Positions 1-6,332 of a DNA stretch of 6,332 nt are shown in pieces. This DNA comes from Pseudanabaenaceae cyanobacterium MP8IB2.15 (GTDB taxonomy: Bacteria > Cyanobacteriota > Cyanobacteriia > Pseudanabaenales > Pseudanabaenaceae), in the NCBI GenBank assembly GCA_030248825.1, contig JARCMB010000443.1:1-6332 (forward strand). Direction: 5' to 3'. Positions within the stretch are counted from its first letter, which is position 1. Every line of letters starts with the position of its first letter. Position numbers and translations under genes: made by a program. The notes beneath the pieces were generated by a model. The model was not told the origin of the DNA. It worked only from the letters and a program-made list of their open reading frames with translations, and did no database searches.

Positions 1-2534
1 AGAAGGCTACGAATACTTGGGTCATCATCAATCACCAAAATTGTCTTTGTCTGGCTAATACTTTGCCTATCACCATGACTGGCAACACGTCGCTTCAGTT
101 GGTCGAGCAAAACATCAAGATTGATCGATGGGATGGGAGCCCTAGGTTCTAACGCAGTTGGTTCGACTTTCTCCTCAACCGCAATTGGTAAAGTGAAGGA
201 GAAAATGCTACCTTTACCAATCTCACTCTCAACCCAAATTCTCCCACCGTGATGCTCGACGATTTCCTTGGAAATCGGTAAGCCTAAACCAGTGCCCTTG
301 GGTTTATCGACCAAAGTATCACCAACTTGCTTAAACTTCTCAAACACTTTAGGCTGGTCAATTTCAGAAATCCCCATCCCTTGATCGATTATACTCACTA
401 CCAGTTTTTTGTCTACCTGCCTCACCCTACAGGTTACAGAGCCTTTGTCAGTAAATTTAACCGCGTTGGAAATCAGGTTGATCACCACCTGAATCAGTCG
501 GTCTTTATCACCACTGACGATTGGTAATTGGGCTTCAATATCTTTAATCGGTTCTAAATCTTTTTGGTCGAATAAAGCTGATGTCGCCGAAAAAGCTCGA
601 TCGATCACCTCTGTAATTTGGAGTGGTTCCATACTCCAGTTCATCTTACCTGCTTCCATCTTGGCAACATCCAAGACTTCATTGATCAGCTTGGTAAGGC
701 GCATCCCTTCAGAAACAATGATCTCGATATTCTCTGATACTTGACGTACTGCACGTTGGATTTTTTTGTCATCAGTTTGCACAACTGGGAAGATCGACTC
801 ATCCAACTTTCTCTGGATCAACTTCGCAAAACCGAGTACGGATGTTAATGGCGTTCTTAATTCGTGAGATACCGTGGAAATAAAGTCAGTTTTCATTCGA
901 TCGACTTCTTTTTCAGCCGTAATATCTCGAACCAGAATAACTGAACCTAAATAGACCGATCCACCAACATTGGCACTGCCATCATTAGCAATATCATTAA
1001 TATCTTCTTCGCGAAAAATTGAGGTGGCAACTGCTTGTCCAGTGCGCTTATCGGGTAAAGCAAACTCAGCTTTGAATACCTCTTTCGGCGATTCTCTTGT
1101 GCTGTTGACTAGGTCTGAAACCTCAGATTTAAAGATTTGTTTAAAGTCGCCCGTTTCGATCGCGTGGCGTTCGATTCCCAACATTGTGACCAAGGCGCGA
1201 TTGAACTGGGTGATTCTGCCATCAGGATCGACAACTACGAGACCATCAACCATGTTGTCAATAATCGCTTTCAACTCACTGGTACGTTGATCGACTCTCT
1301 GCTCCAATGTGCGGCTATAGTCTGCCAACTGCTCGCCAGAATTTCTGAGCTGAGCCGTCATTTGATTAAACGCTTTTGCCAGTACGCCAATTTCATTTTC
1401 GGTCAGAACCGGGGCGGTGGAGTTGAGGTTGCCTGCTGAGACTTGCAGGGCAGCATCGGTAATCCCCATAATTGGCTGGGTAATGCGACGTGCCAACAGA
1501 TACACTGCCACCAGCAAAATACCTGCGGAACTTAGTCCAATCAGCAAAATATCCCTTGCTAGTTGTCGAGCTGGCGCAAAGGCTTCATCTTGGCTCATCT
1601 CAGCGATTAATGCCAAATTTTGCTTGGTTAGCCACCGATAAACGCCAATTACATCTGTGCCTTCGTAGTTTTTATAAAGCCCAATGCCGTCGTTTTTACC
1701 GATCGCCTGATCGATCGCCACGCTTTTAGCGATTTTGTCATCCCCTGCGGGCTTTTTGGGATCGTTAACATTAGGTGGATTGAGGACAACACCACTACTA
1801 GGGCTACTAGTACCATTGACTTTAGAGGTTTCCGTGGTATCTCCACGCGATATAAATACATTTTTAGAGCCTGATTTGCCCACCAGATAGGTTTCGCCAC
1901 TCTCGCCCAAGCCAGTCTTTTCCCGAATCAAGTTGTCTACCCCACCGAGATCGAGGTCGATCGCGATCGCCCCCATCTGCACTCCCTGAACATCAGATAT
2001 AGGCGTGGCGAATGTAATTGCGGCTTTGCCAGTTGACTGAGATTTATAGAAATTGGGCACAACCAGATCGAAATCTTTGCGGGTGAAGTAAGTTGTCGGA
2101 AAAGCTAATGCCTGATATTTACCTTCGCGCTTGCGGTCAGAAGCAAAGATGATATTACCGCCATTAGTTGTTATCCGAATTCCTCTAAGACTGGGTTTGA
2201 CCGCAAAGATATCATTTAGAACTTTTTGTAAGTTTTTGTAGGCTCGCTGATGTTCTGGCCTTGATGAATCATTGACGATTAGTAGAGCTATTTGATCTTG
2301 AACCGTCGGTAATTGGCTAATTAGGAGTACGTCCTTGCGCTGATTGTCAACCCATTCCCCTAGTTGAAATTCTTTGAGTGATGTGGCAACAGTCAGTCGA
2401 TCGAGTACCGATTTTTCGAGCGAATCTCTACCCCGCGTGTAAGCAGCAACTGCAACAATACCTACGGTAACTACCGATAAAAGCGAGAAGTAGCTAACGA
2501 GTTGAACGAGTAAGCTGCTTTTCCAAAATTTCAT
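1..2534 (-). CDS. Hybrid sensor histidine kinase (Cache-HAMP-PAS-HisKA-HATPase-REC), 3' end cut by window edge
   Basis: This is a membrane two-component kinase that should sense a periplasmic or extracellular ligand, autophosphorylate on His and pass the phosphate to a receiver domain. I read it on the minus strand as one open frame of 844 codons without a stop. Residues 8-33 are TM1 (after MKFWKSSLLVQ). About 35-320 is a dCache-like sensor, with GLGESGETYLV near 210. About 327-348 is TM2 and 346-400 is HAMP. A coiled-coil linker follows, then a PAS domain from about 419 (IIDNMVDGLVVVDPDGRI). The H-box STVSHELRTPL has the phosphoacceptor His557. The ATPase domain has an N-box around N686/N690 (INLISNAVKFT), a G1 box DQGMGI (717-722) and a G2 box GTGLGL (747-752). 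A linker leads to ILVIDDDPSIRSL (832-844), the acidic start of a receiver domain that runs off the left edge. ATG at 2534 is the only usable start after the in-frame stop near 2618 and precedes TM1 directly. No clear Shine-Dalgarno is visible. The ligand and target regulator cannot be read from the sequence. Confidence 0.96.
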   Translation of the reverse strand, partial: MKFWKSSLLVQLVSYFSLLSVVTVGIVAVAAYTRGRDSLEKSVLDRLTVATSLKEFQLGEWVDNQRKDVLLISQLPTVQDQIALLIVNDSSRPEHQRAYKNLQKVLNDIFAVKPSLRGIRITTNGGNIIFASDRKREGKYQALAFPTTYFTRKDFDLVVPNFYKSQSTGKAAITFATPISDVQGVQMGAIAIDLDLGGVDNLIREKTGLGESGETYLVGKSGSKNVFISRGDTTETSKVNGTSSPSSGVVLNPPNVNDPKKPAGDDKIAKSVAIDQAIGKNDGIGLYKNYEGTDVIGVYRWLTKQNLALIAEMSQDEAFAPARQLARDILLIGLSSAGILLVAVYLLARRITQPIMGITDAALQVSAGNLNSTAPVLTENEIGVLAKAFNQMTAQLRNSGEQLADYSRTLEQRVDQRTSELKAIIDNMVDGLVVVDPDGRITQFNRALVTMLGIERHAIETGDFKQIFKSEVSDLVNSTRESPKEVFKAEFALPDKRTGQAVATSIFREEDINDIANDGSANVGGSVYLGSVILVRDITAEKEVDRMKTDFISTVSHELRTPLTSVLGFAKLIQRKLDESIFPVVQTDDKKIQRAVRQVSENIEIIVSEGMRLTKLINEVLDVAKMEAGKMNWSMEPLQITEVIDRAFSATSALFDQKDLEPIKDIEAQLPIVSGDKDRLIQVVINLISNAVKFTDKGSVTCRVRQVDKKLVVSIIDQGMGISEIDQPKVFEKFKQVGDTLVDKPKGTGLGLPISKEIVEHHGGRIWVESEIGKGSIFSFTLPIAVEEKVEPTALEPRAPIPSINLDVLLDQLKRRVASHGDRQSISQTKTILVIDDDPSIRSL
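1963..1970. repeat. HIP1 octamer GCGATCGC
   Basis: A perfect copy of the highly iterated palindrome typical of many cyanobacterial genomes, inside the sensor kinase gene and directly joined to another CGATCG on its left. Confidence 0.85.
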
Positions 2535-2717
2535 AGCTTTTTCTTGATTACTGGCAGAGTAGAGAATTTGTAAACATGTGAAGCTAATTCCTGCAAGATA
2601 TCTGTTAAGACTAGGCTAGAACAGAGAATTAAGTGCAGCTAAGCTCACTCTTACATACTGTTTATATCACTTTGTTCAGGGTACTGGGTAGTATAAGGGT
2701 ATACAGCTTAATAGGAG

Positions 2718-2729
2718 TCGATCGATCGA
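2718..2729. repeat. Tandem overlapping TCGATCGA (HIP1-like) units
   Basis: Two TCGATCGA octamers overlap by four bases (2718-2725 and 2722-2729). This is the densest point of a motif found 13 times in the window, and one of the few places where it lies outside coding sequence. It is probably part of the genome-wide repeat rather than a dedicated regulatory site. Confidence 0.7.
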
Positions 2730-2756
2730 TTGCTGTTTTTGGGGGAATCTGGCAAA

Positions 2757-2770
2757 GTTTCGATCGAAAC
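2757..2770. promoter_or_regulatory. Perfect 14-bp palindrome upstream of cruA, possible operator
   Basis: GTTTCGATCGAAAC is its own reverse complement over 14 bases and lies 66 bases before the cruA start. The dyad is centred on a CGATCG core, so it may be a HIP1-like unit with symmetrical flanks by chance. Its length and its position in a divergent promoter region also fit a dimeric repressor or activator site. No regulator is identified. Confidence 0.3.
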
Positions 2771-2836
2771 ATGTCGTAGTTTGAGTAGGATCTTAGTCTG
2801 GTGTCTTAATAATCCCTAATTAACCTTAATCAAGCC

Positions 2837-4909
2837 GTGCAGCAGCTAATTTACCTAGAAATTCCCGTCTCGGATACAGAATCAGTCAAAGACTGGCTCC
2901 AACATCGATTTGAACCCAAAACGATCGAAAGTATTGGCGAAAAAGCGATCACACCTGATGGTTTTTTAGTTCGATCGAGTGGCGAGCGAGAACTGTGTGT
3001 ATTTGTCTGGTCATTGCAACGCACTACTTATCTCAAAGCCTTTCGTTGGTCAGATGCGCCTGTGGATGGCGAAGAGCAGATTTTACAACAACTCACCCAA
3101 CAAATTAGGGTTGCATTTCCTTATGAATATCCAGAGCCTCCCGTCATTACGGCTGAACTTGCCGATCGATCGATTTTTGAGCTACTAGCAGATCGTTACC
3201 CGCTTACGGTCAAGTATTTCCAGAAATTCCCCAATGGCGAATATGACCTGAATCGGGCTTATTGGTGGGAAAAACGCTGGCGCGAAAGTGTGAGAAATCC
3301 CCAACAGCCCCAGCAAGTAATCCAGCAAGTTATTAGGAGTCAGGTGGTAGGAGGATCTGCTCAAGAATCTGCACCTAGTTCCATCCCTGATTACGATCTG
3401 GTCTATCTGGGTGGGGCGCTTGGCGTAATCCATGCCGCGATCATGGCAAAGCTGGGTTATCGGGTCTGCCTGATCGAGCGGTTGCACTTTGGGCGGATGA
3501 ATCGGGAATGGAATATTTCGCGGTCTGAGTTGGAAGTTTTGGTTAGTTGTGGGCTGTTGACTCAGCCAGAACTGGAAAGTTTGATTCAGTGTGAATATGT
3601 CGATGGGTTTAATAAATTTTTTGATGGGAATAATCCTGCCAATGCAATCGCGCCGATTTTACACACGCCGACCGTACTAAACCTAGCTTTAGATACGAGT
3701 AAGCTTTTACAACTTTGCGGCGACAAGCTCCGCCAAGCAGGTGGCAAAATTATCGACCAAACCGAGTTTGAACGTGCCGAAATTGGCGATCGATCGGTGA
3801 CAGTTATAGCGCGTCAGGGTGGGGAGCAGATCGCGATCTCGGCAAGATTGCTGATCGATGCCATGGGTTCGGCTAGTTCGATCGCCCAACAAATCAACTA
3901 TGGCATGGCATTTGATAGTGTTTGTCCGACTGTGGGCGCGGTGCTAGATGGATTAGAGCCTGGGGTGTGGGATGCCAATTTTGGCGATGTCTTATTTAGT
4001 CATGGCGATATCTCTAGGGGGCGACAGTTGATCTGGGAGCTATTCCCTGGCGCAGGTAGCGAGGTGGCGGTTTATCTATTCCATTACCATGAGGTGAATA
4101 AAGCTAATCCTGGCTCATTGTTAGAAATGTATGAAGACTTTTTTAGTATTCTGCCCGAATATCGGCGTTGCGATCTCGATCGACTTGTGTGGAAAAAAGC
4201 AACATTTGGCTATATCCCTGGACAATTTAGTTTGAATGCTGGCGATCGCTCTTGTCCATTCGATCGATTGCTGTCGATTGGGGATGCCGCCGCGATGCAG
4301 TCGCCACTGGTATTTACAGGTTTTGGTTCACTGGTGCGTAACTTGCCTCGTCTAACAAATTTGTTGGATACCGCGCTCAAGCACGATCTACTCACAGTTC
4401 GGGATCTAAGCTCGATCAATGCGTTTCAAAGTAATGTCGCGGTAACTTGGTTATTTTCTAAAGGAATGATGGTTCCCACAGGCAAGCACCTACCACCAGA
4501 GCGGATTAACTCAATGCTGAATACCTTCTTTGGCGTGATGACGACTGAGACCTCAGATGTCAGCGATCGATTCATCAAAGATCGGTTAGGTTGGATGATG
4601 TTTAACCGCATGGCACTCAAAGCCGCATTCATAAACCCATCGATTATTCCTTGGATTCTAGAAATGGCAGGCATTGGAGATCTACTCAAGTGGTTAGTTA
4701 GCTACTTCAGGTTTACTTGGGATGCGATCGCGAATTTCCTGCTCGGTCGATGGCTACCGAGATATTTAAGAAAATTACAAGGCTCGATCGAACCTCGTAA
4801 TCCACGTCTCTGGTTGAAATTACTTAGTTGGAGCTACGCCCTTAACTATTCGATCGGCAAACCCGAATCCACCCCATCCACCCCATCTCAAGTCGAAACT
4901 TCGTCGTAA
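2837..4909 (+). CDS. cruA: CruA-type lycopene cyclase (FAD-dependent), 690 aa
   Basis: CruA-family flavoproteins cyclise the psi ends of lycopene to beta rings (gamma-/beta-carotene) and act at photosynthetic membranes. Visible evidence: a Rossmann FAD motif YDLVYLGGALGVIHA (186-200) with the acidic beta2-end residue E214; then the family signature FGRMNREWNISRSEL (218-232) and GFNKFFDGNNP (257-267); LLIDAMG (338-344); and the second FAD motif RLLSIGDAAAMQSP (477-490). A hydrophobic amphipathic stretch at about 612-645 could contact the membrane. Residues 1-180 precede the FAD fold and carry no motif I recognise. The C-terminus ends in a Ser/Thr/Pro tail from a short DNA direct repeat. The start is GTG at 2837, because an in-frame TAA lies at 2810 and no ATG intervenes; there is no visible Shine-Dalgarno. 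The paralogue CruP is the main alternative. I favour CruA from the GRMNREWN and GFNKFFDGNNP segments, recalled from memory and not by alignment. Confidence 0.8.
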   Translation: MQQLIYLEIPVSDTESVKDWLQHRFEPKTIESIGEKAITPDGFLVRSSGERELCVFVWSLQRTTYLKAFRWSDAPVDGEEQILQQLTQQIRVAFPYEYPEPPVITAELADRSIFELLADRYPLTVKYFQKFPNGEYDLNRAYWWEKRWRESVRNPQQPQQVIQQVIRSQVVGGSAQESAPSSIPDYDLVYLGGALGVIHAAIMAKLGYRVCLIERLHFGRMNREWNISRSELEVLVSCGLLTQPELESLIQCEYVDGFNKFFDGNNPANAIAPILHTPTVLNLALDTSKLLQLCGDKLRQAGGKIIDQTEFERAEIGDRSVTVIARQGGEQIAISARLLIDAMGSASSIAQQINYGMAFDSVCPTVGAVLDGLEPGVWDANFGDVLFSHGDISRGRQLIWELFPGAGSEVAVYLFHYHEVNKANPGSLLEMYEDFFSILPEYRRCDLDRLVWKKATFGYIPGQFSLNAGDRSCPFDRLLSIGDAAAMQSPLVFTGFGSLVRNLPRLTNLLDTALKHDLLTVRDLSSINAFQSNVAVTWLFSKGMMVPTGKHLPPERINSMLNTFFGVMTTETSDVSDRFIKDRLGWMMFNRMALKAAFINPSIIPWILEMAGIGDLLKWLVSYFRFTWDAIANFLLGRWLPRYLRKLQGSIEPRNPRLWLKLLSWSYALNYSIGKPESTPSTPSQVETSS
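4242..4249. repeat. HIP1 octamer GCGATCGC
   Basis: A perfect HIP1 copy inside cruA, just ahead of the segment coding for the second FAD motif. It lies 10 bases from a TCGATCGA copy at 4260-4267. Confidence 0.85.
4724..4731. repeat. HIP1 octamer GCGATCGC
   Basis: A perfect HIP1 copy in the 3' part of cruA, within the hydrophobic C-terminal coding stretch. Confidence 0.85.
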
Positions 4910-4937
4910 AAAATTACCCATTCCGAATCCCCTAAAT

Positions 4938-4982
4938 CCCCAATTCTGGGGACTTTGATTTTCAGAACCCCCAGAATTGGGG
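4938..4982. repeat. Inverted repeat between convergent genes (14-bp arms, 17-nt spacer)
   Basis: The arm CCCCAATTCTGGGG (4938-4951) is perfectly complementary to CCCCAGAATTGGGG (4969-4982). Each arm is also nearly self-complementary, so the DNA or RNA could form one long hairpin or two short ones. Flanks are G- or C-run rich (AATCCCCTAAATCCCC before, GGGGGCAGGGGGCTGGG after). I recall similar AATT-centred CCCCC/GGGGG palindromes as dispersed intergenic repeats in cyanobacteria. It lies between the ends of cruA and the unknown minus-strand gene, so it could help to stop transcription from both sides. It lacks the following T-run of an intrinsic terminator. Confidence 0.75.
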
Positions 4983-5023
4983 GCAGGGGGCTGGGTAGAT
5001 TCTTTAAAGGAAATCTCCTAAAC

Positions 5024-5629
5024 TCAGGACTTTTTACCCTTCTCAGGCTTAACTTCGGGCTTAATTTCAGGCTCAAGTTCTGGTTGAGTCTCTAGTTCAA
5101 CTTCTGCTTGAGTAGTTAGTTGAATCTCTGGCTTAATTTCTGGTTTGAGATCGGAACCAGTAGATTGCAACGCCTGATCTAGCGTGATTCTTGCTTGCTC
5201 GGCTTGCGATCGACTGTCACGATAACGAAGATTTACCTGAGCAAAGGTTTTAAGAATTTTAAAGCCTTCCTTCAGACTATTCACCTGCTCTTCACTCACT
5301 GGCTCATCCGTAAATAGGATGTCAACTTGAGCGCGAACTTTCATTGCCTCAGTCCGAATTTCTTGGGCTTTTAACTTCAGAGTTGCGAGATTATTCAGAA
5401 TCTGGACTGCCTGAGTCACAGAATCTTCTTGGTCAGAGTCTGCCGATCCAGGTTCTTTAACCTCGATCAACTGTTGAGGGCTAAAACCTTCGGCAAGATC
5501 GGTGTCGAGTTTACCCGCATCCATCAGTTCGACAAGTTGAGCCATCGCCTTGTCACGGGCTTTGGATGAGTCTTTGCCAGCAACTGTTAAAACTACTTCT
5601 GGACTTTGGGCAAGGGTATACTGAACCAT
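5024..5629 (-). CDS. Protein of unknown function with charged Pro-rich repetitive tail, 201 aa
   Basis: I do not assign a function. The N-terminal part (1-57, ending FSPQQLIEVKE) looks like a compact conserved domain of a type I associate with cyanobacterial hypothetical proteins. Residues about 58-69 are an acidic linker (SADSDQED). Residues 70-156 are rich in A, L, Q, K, E and R and probably helical, possibly coiled coil. Residues 161-201 form a low-complexity tail of repeated KPEI, QPELEPEI and KPEV units ending in KGKKS, with matching imperfect DNA repeats at 5035-5150. There is no signal peptide, membrane segment or Cys, so a soluble cytoplasmic protein is likely. The start is ATG at 5629 without a clear Shine-Dalgarno; a TAAAAT -10-like box (5659-5664, minus strand) lies upstream but has no good -35. 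The gene is convergent with cruA and divergent from the YciO-type gene. Codon use and length look like a real gene. Confidence 0.85.
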   Translation of the reverse strand: MVQYTLAQSPEVVLTVAGKDSSKARDKAMAQLVELMDAGKLDTDLAEGFSPQQLIEVKEPGSADSDQEDSVTQAVQILNNLATLKLKAQEIRTEAMKVRAQVDILFTDEPVSEEQVNSLKEGFKILKTFAQVNLRYRDSRSQAEQARITLDQALQSTGSDLKPEIKPEIQLTTQAEVELETQPELEPEIKPEVKPEKGKKS

Positions 5630-5769
5630 GTGTTGTTAAAAATATTTATGCTCTTCCAATTTTAGCCGAGGCTTGAGCAGAACTAGGATTAGATCTGGTA
5701 TCGATCGACTGTTAGCAGCTATATTAAAAAATAGCAGAAATCACAAATTTAATCACTCAACCAATCAAC
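5630..5769. other. Divergent intergenic region between the unknown gene and yciO
   Basis: These 140 bases must hold the 5' regions of both flanking genes. A TATATT hexamer at 5720-5725 (+) and a TAAAAT hexamer at 5659-5664 (-) are plausible -10 boxes pointing toward yciO and the unknown gene respectively. Neither has a convincing -35 at 16-18 bases. One TCGATCGA copy lies at 5701-5708. No Shine-Dalgarno is seen in front of either gene. Confidence 0.45.
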
Positions 5770-6332
5770 ATGGCAGAAATGTATAGCCTACATCCTGAGA
5801 ATCCTCAGGCTAGGACTGTTGCCCAAATTCAGGCAGCTCTGCTTCATGGTGCGGTGATGCTCTATCCCACTGATACGGTTTATGCGATTGGTTGTGATAT
5901 CAACTCAAAGTCAGCCGTGCAGAGGGTTCGACAGATCAAGCAATCATCCAATAACAAACCTCTCACTTTTTTATGTCCTTCGCTCTCTAACATTGCTCAA
6001 TATGCTCAGGTCAGCGACAGTGCCTATCGGATCATGCGGAGCTTAATCCCCGGCCCATATACTTTTGTCCTACCTGCGACCAAATTAGTTCCCCGCCTAG
6101 TTATGGACCCCAAGCGAAAAACGACTGGGATTCGAGTTCCCGATCATGTTGTTAGTATGTCTTTGCTACAAGCCTTGGGCAATCCAATTATTTAAACCTC
6201 AGCTCACATCGTTGAAATCGATCGAAATAATGGACAAAAAAAACAGAAAAACTGGTCTAGCACACCCAGTCAAGCCGAACTATTTGAACGTTGGGATAAT
6301 TTGGTAGACATCATTATCGATGATGGTTCGGA
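5770..6332 (+). pseudogene. yciO: YciO-type Sua5/YciO/YrdC protein, interrupted by in-frame TAA; right end cut by window
   Basis: The family binds nucleotide on a YrdC fold. Sua5/YrdC members make threonylcarbamoyl-AMP for tRNA t6A, while the exact role of the YciO branch is less settled. Visible motifs: YSLHPENPQAR (5-15), the start typical of YciO; YPTDTVYAIGCD (32-43), the nucleotide-site loop; NKPLTFLCP (62-70); PGPYTFVLPATK (94-105); and KRKTTGIRVPD (115-125). After GNPII (137-141) a TAA at 6193-6195 ends the frame. The same frame then reads TSAHIVEID and later AELFERWDNLVDIIIDDGS without another stop to the window edge, which matches the expected YciO C-terminal part. YciO proteins are about 200 residues and read roughly NP(I/L)-Ser-TS here, so the stop replaces one Ser codon (TCA to TAA is one base change). 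The start is ATG at 5770, with a second ATG at 5779. If expressed, the 141-residue product lacks the C-terminal third of the fold. A sequencing error or stop readthrough cannot be excluded. Confidence 0.8.
6193..6195 (+). other. In-frame TAA within the YciO-type reading frame
   Basis: The codon falls between GNPII and TSAH, where relatives have Ser. Both sides keep family sequence in the same frame, so this is a nonsense change and not a frameshift. TAA is a normal terminator here (cruA also ends in TAA), which argues against a changed genetic code. Confidence 0.85.

Larger units (their letters stand above)
2535..2836. other. Divergent intergenic region between the sensor kinase and cruA
   Basis: These 302 bases separate two divergently transcribed genes and must carry both 5' regions. 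I see no ORF, tRNA or structured RNA. Present are a tandem overlapping TCGATCGA pair (2718-2729) and a perfect 14-bp palindrome (2757-2770). For cruA, TTGAGT at 2781-2786 followed 17-18 bases later by TCTTAA/CTTAAT is a weak promoter candidate. TATAAG at 2692-2697 lacks a well-spaced -35. Neither is strong enough to list as a promoter, and nothing convincing is seen on the kinase side. Confidence 0.6.

Noticed and set aside
970..1729. Several plus-strand ORFs of 74-106 codons
   Set aside because: All are antisense to the kinase PAS/HAMP/Cache coding region, with no recognisable domain.
1649..1900. 83-codon minus-strand ORF
   Set aside because: It lies wholly inside the sensor kinase gene in another frame; the kinase frame is open and carries recognisable domains throughout.
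2692..2697. TATAAG as a -10 box for cruA
   Set aside because: The nearest TTG-type hexamer (TTGTTC, 2672-2677) is only 14 bases away, too close for a normal sigma-70 promoter.
3185..4689. Minus-strand ORFs opposite cruA
   Set aside because: They are antisense shadows of a well supported 690-codon gene.
4938..4990. Intrinsic (rho-independent) terminator
   Set aside because: The hairpin is strong, but neither strand has a T-run directly after it.
6193..6243. Frameshift as the cause of the yciO break, for example at the A8 run (6236-6243)
   Set aside because: The family sequence on both sides of the TAA and of the A-run is in the same frame, so only a substitution is needed.
1..6332. CRISPR array, tRNA/rRNA, transposase or defence system
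   Set aside because: I saw no spaced direct repeats, no tRNA-like fold and no transposase, nuclease or toxin motif in any frame.

Overview
The window is cyanobacterial chromosome. The evidence is threefold: CruA/CruP-type lycopene cyclases are typical of cyanobacteria and green sulfur bacteria; the multi-domain sensor kinase has a typical cyanobacterial phosphoacceptor region; and the DNA is saturated with HIP1-like CGATCG palindromes, including three perfect GCGATCGC octamers. I cannot name the genus.

Layout. (1) From the left edge to 2534 on the minus strand lies the 5' part (at least 844 codons) of a hybrid sensor histidine kinase: TM, periplasmic Cache sensor, TM, HAMP, PAS, HisKA, HATPase, then the first residues of a receiver domain cut by the window edge. 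(2) 2535-2836 is a divergent intergenic region with tandem TCGATCGA units and a perfect 14-bp palindrome, but no promoter I would defend. (3) 2837-4909 (+) encodes a 690-residue FAD protein that I recognise as a CruA-type lycopene cyclase with a long N-terminal extension. (4) 4910-5023 separates convergent genes and holds a 14-bp inverted repeat that looks like a dispersed cyanobacterial element. (5) 5024-5629 (-) encodes a 201-residue protein of unknown function with a helical middle and a charged, proline-rich repetitive tail. (6) 5630-5769 is a short divergent intergenic region. (7) From 5770 to the right edge (+) is a YciO-type gene of the Sua5/YciO/YrdC family, interrupted by an in-frame TAA at 6193-6195 with the family sequence continuing in the same frame beyond it.

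The genes do not form one operon: orientations alternate (-, +, -, +), so each is probably transcribed separately. The kinase and the carotenoid gene share a divergent upstream region, but a regulatory link is not shown. I see no new defence or mobile system. The points most worth a second look are the broken or recoded yciO gene and the unusual dominance of TCGATCGA over the classical HIP1 octamer.
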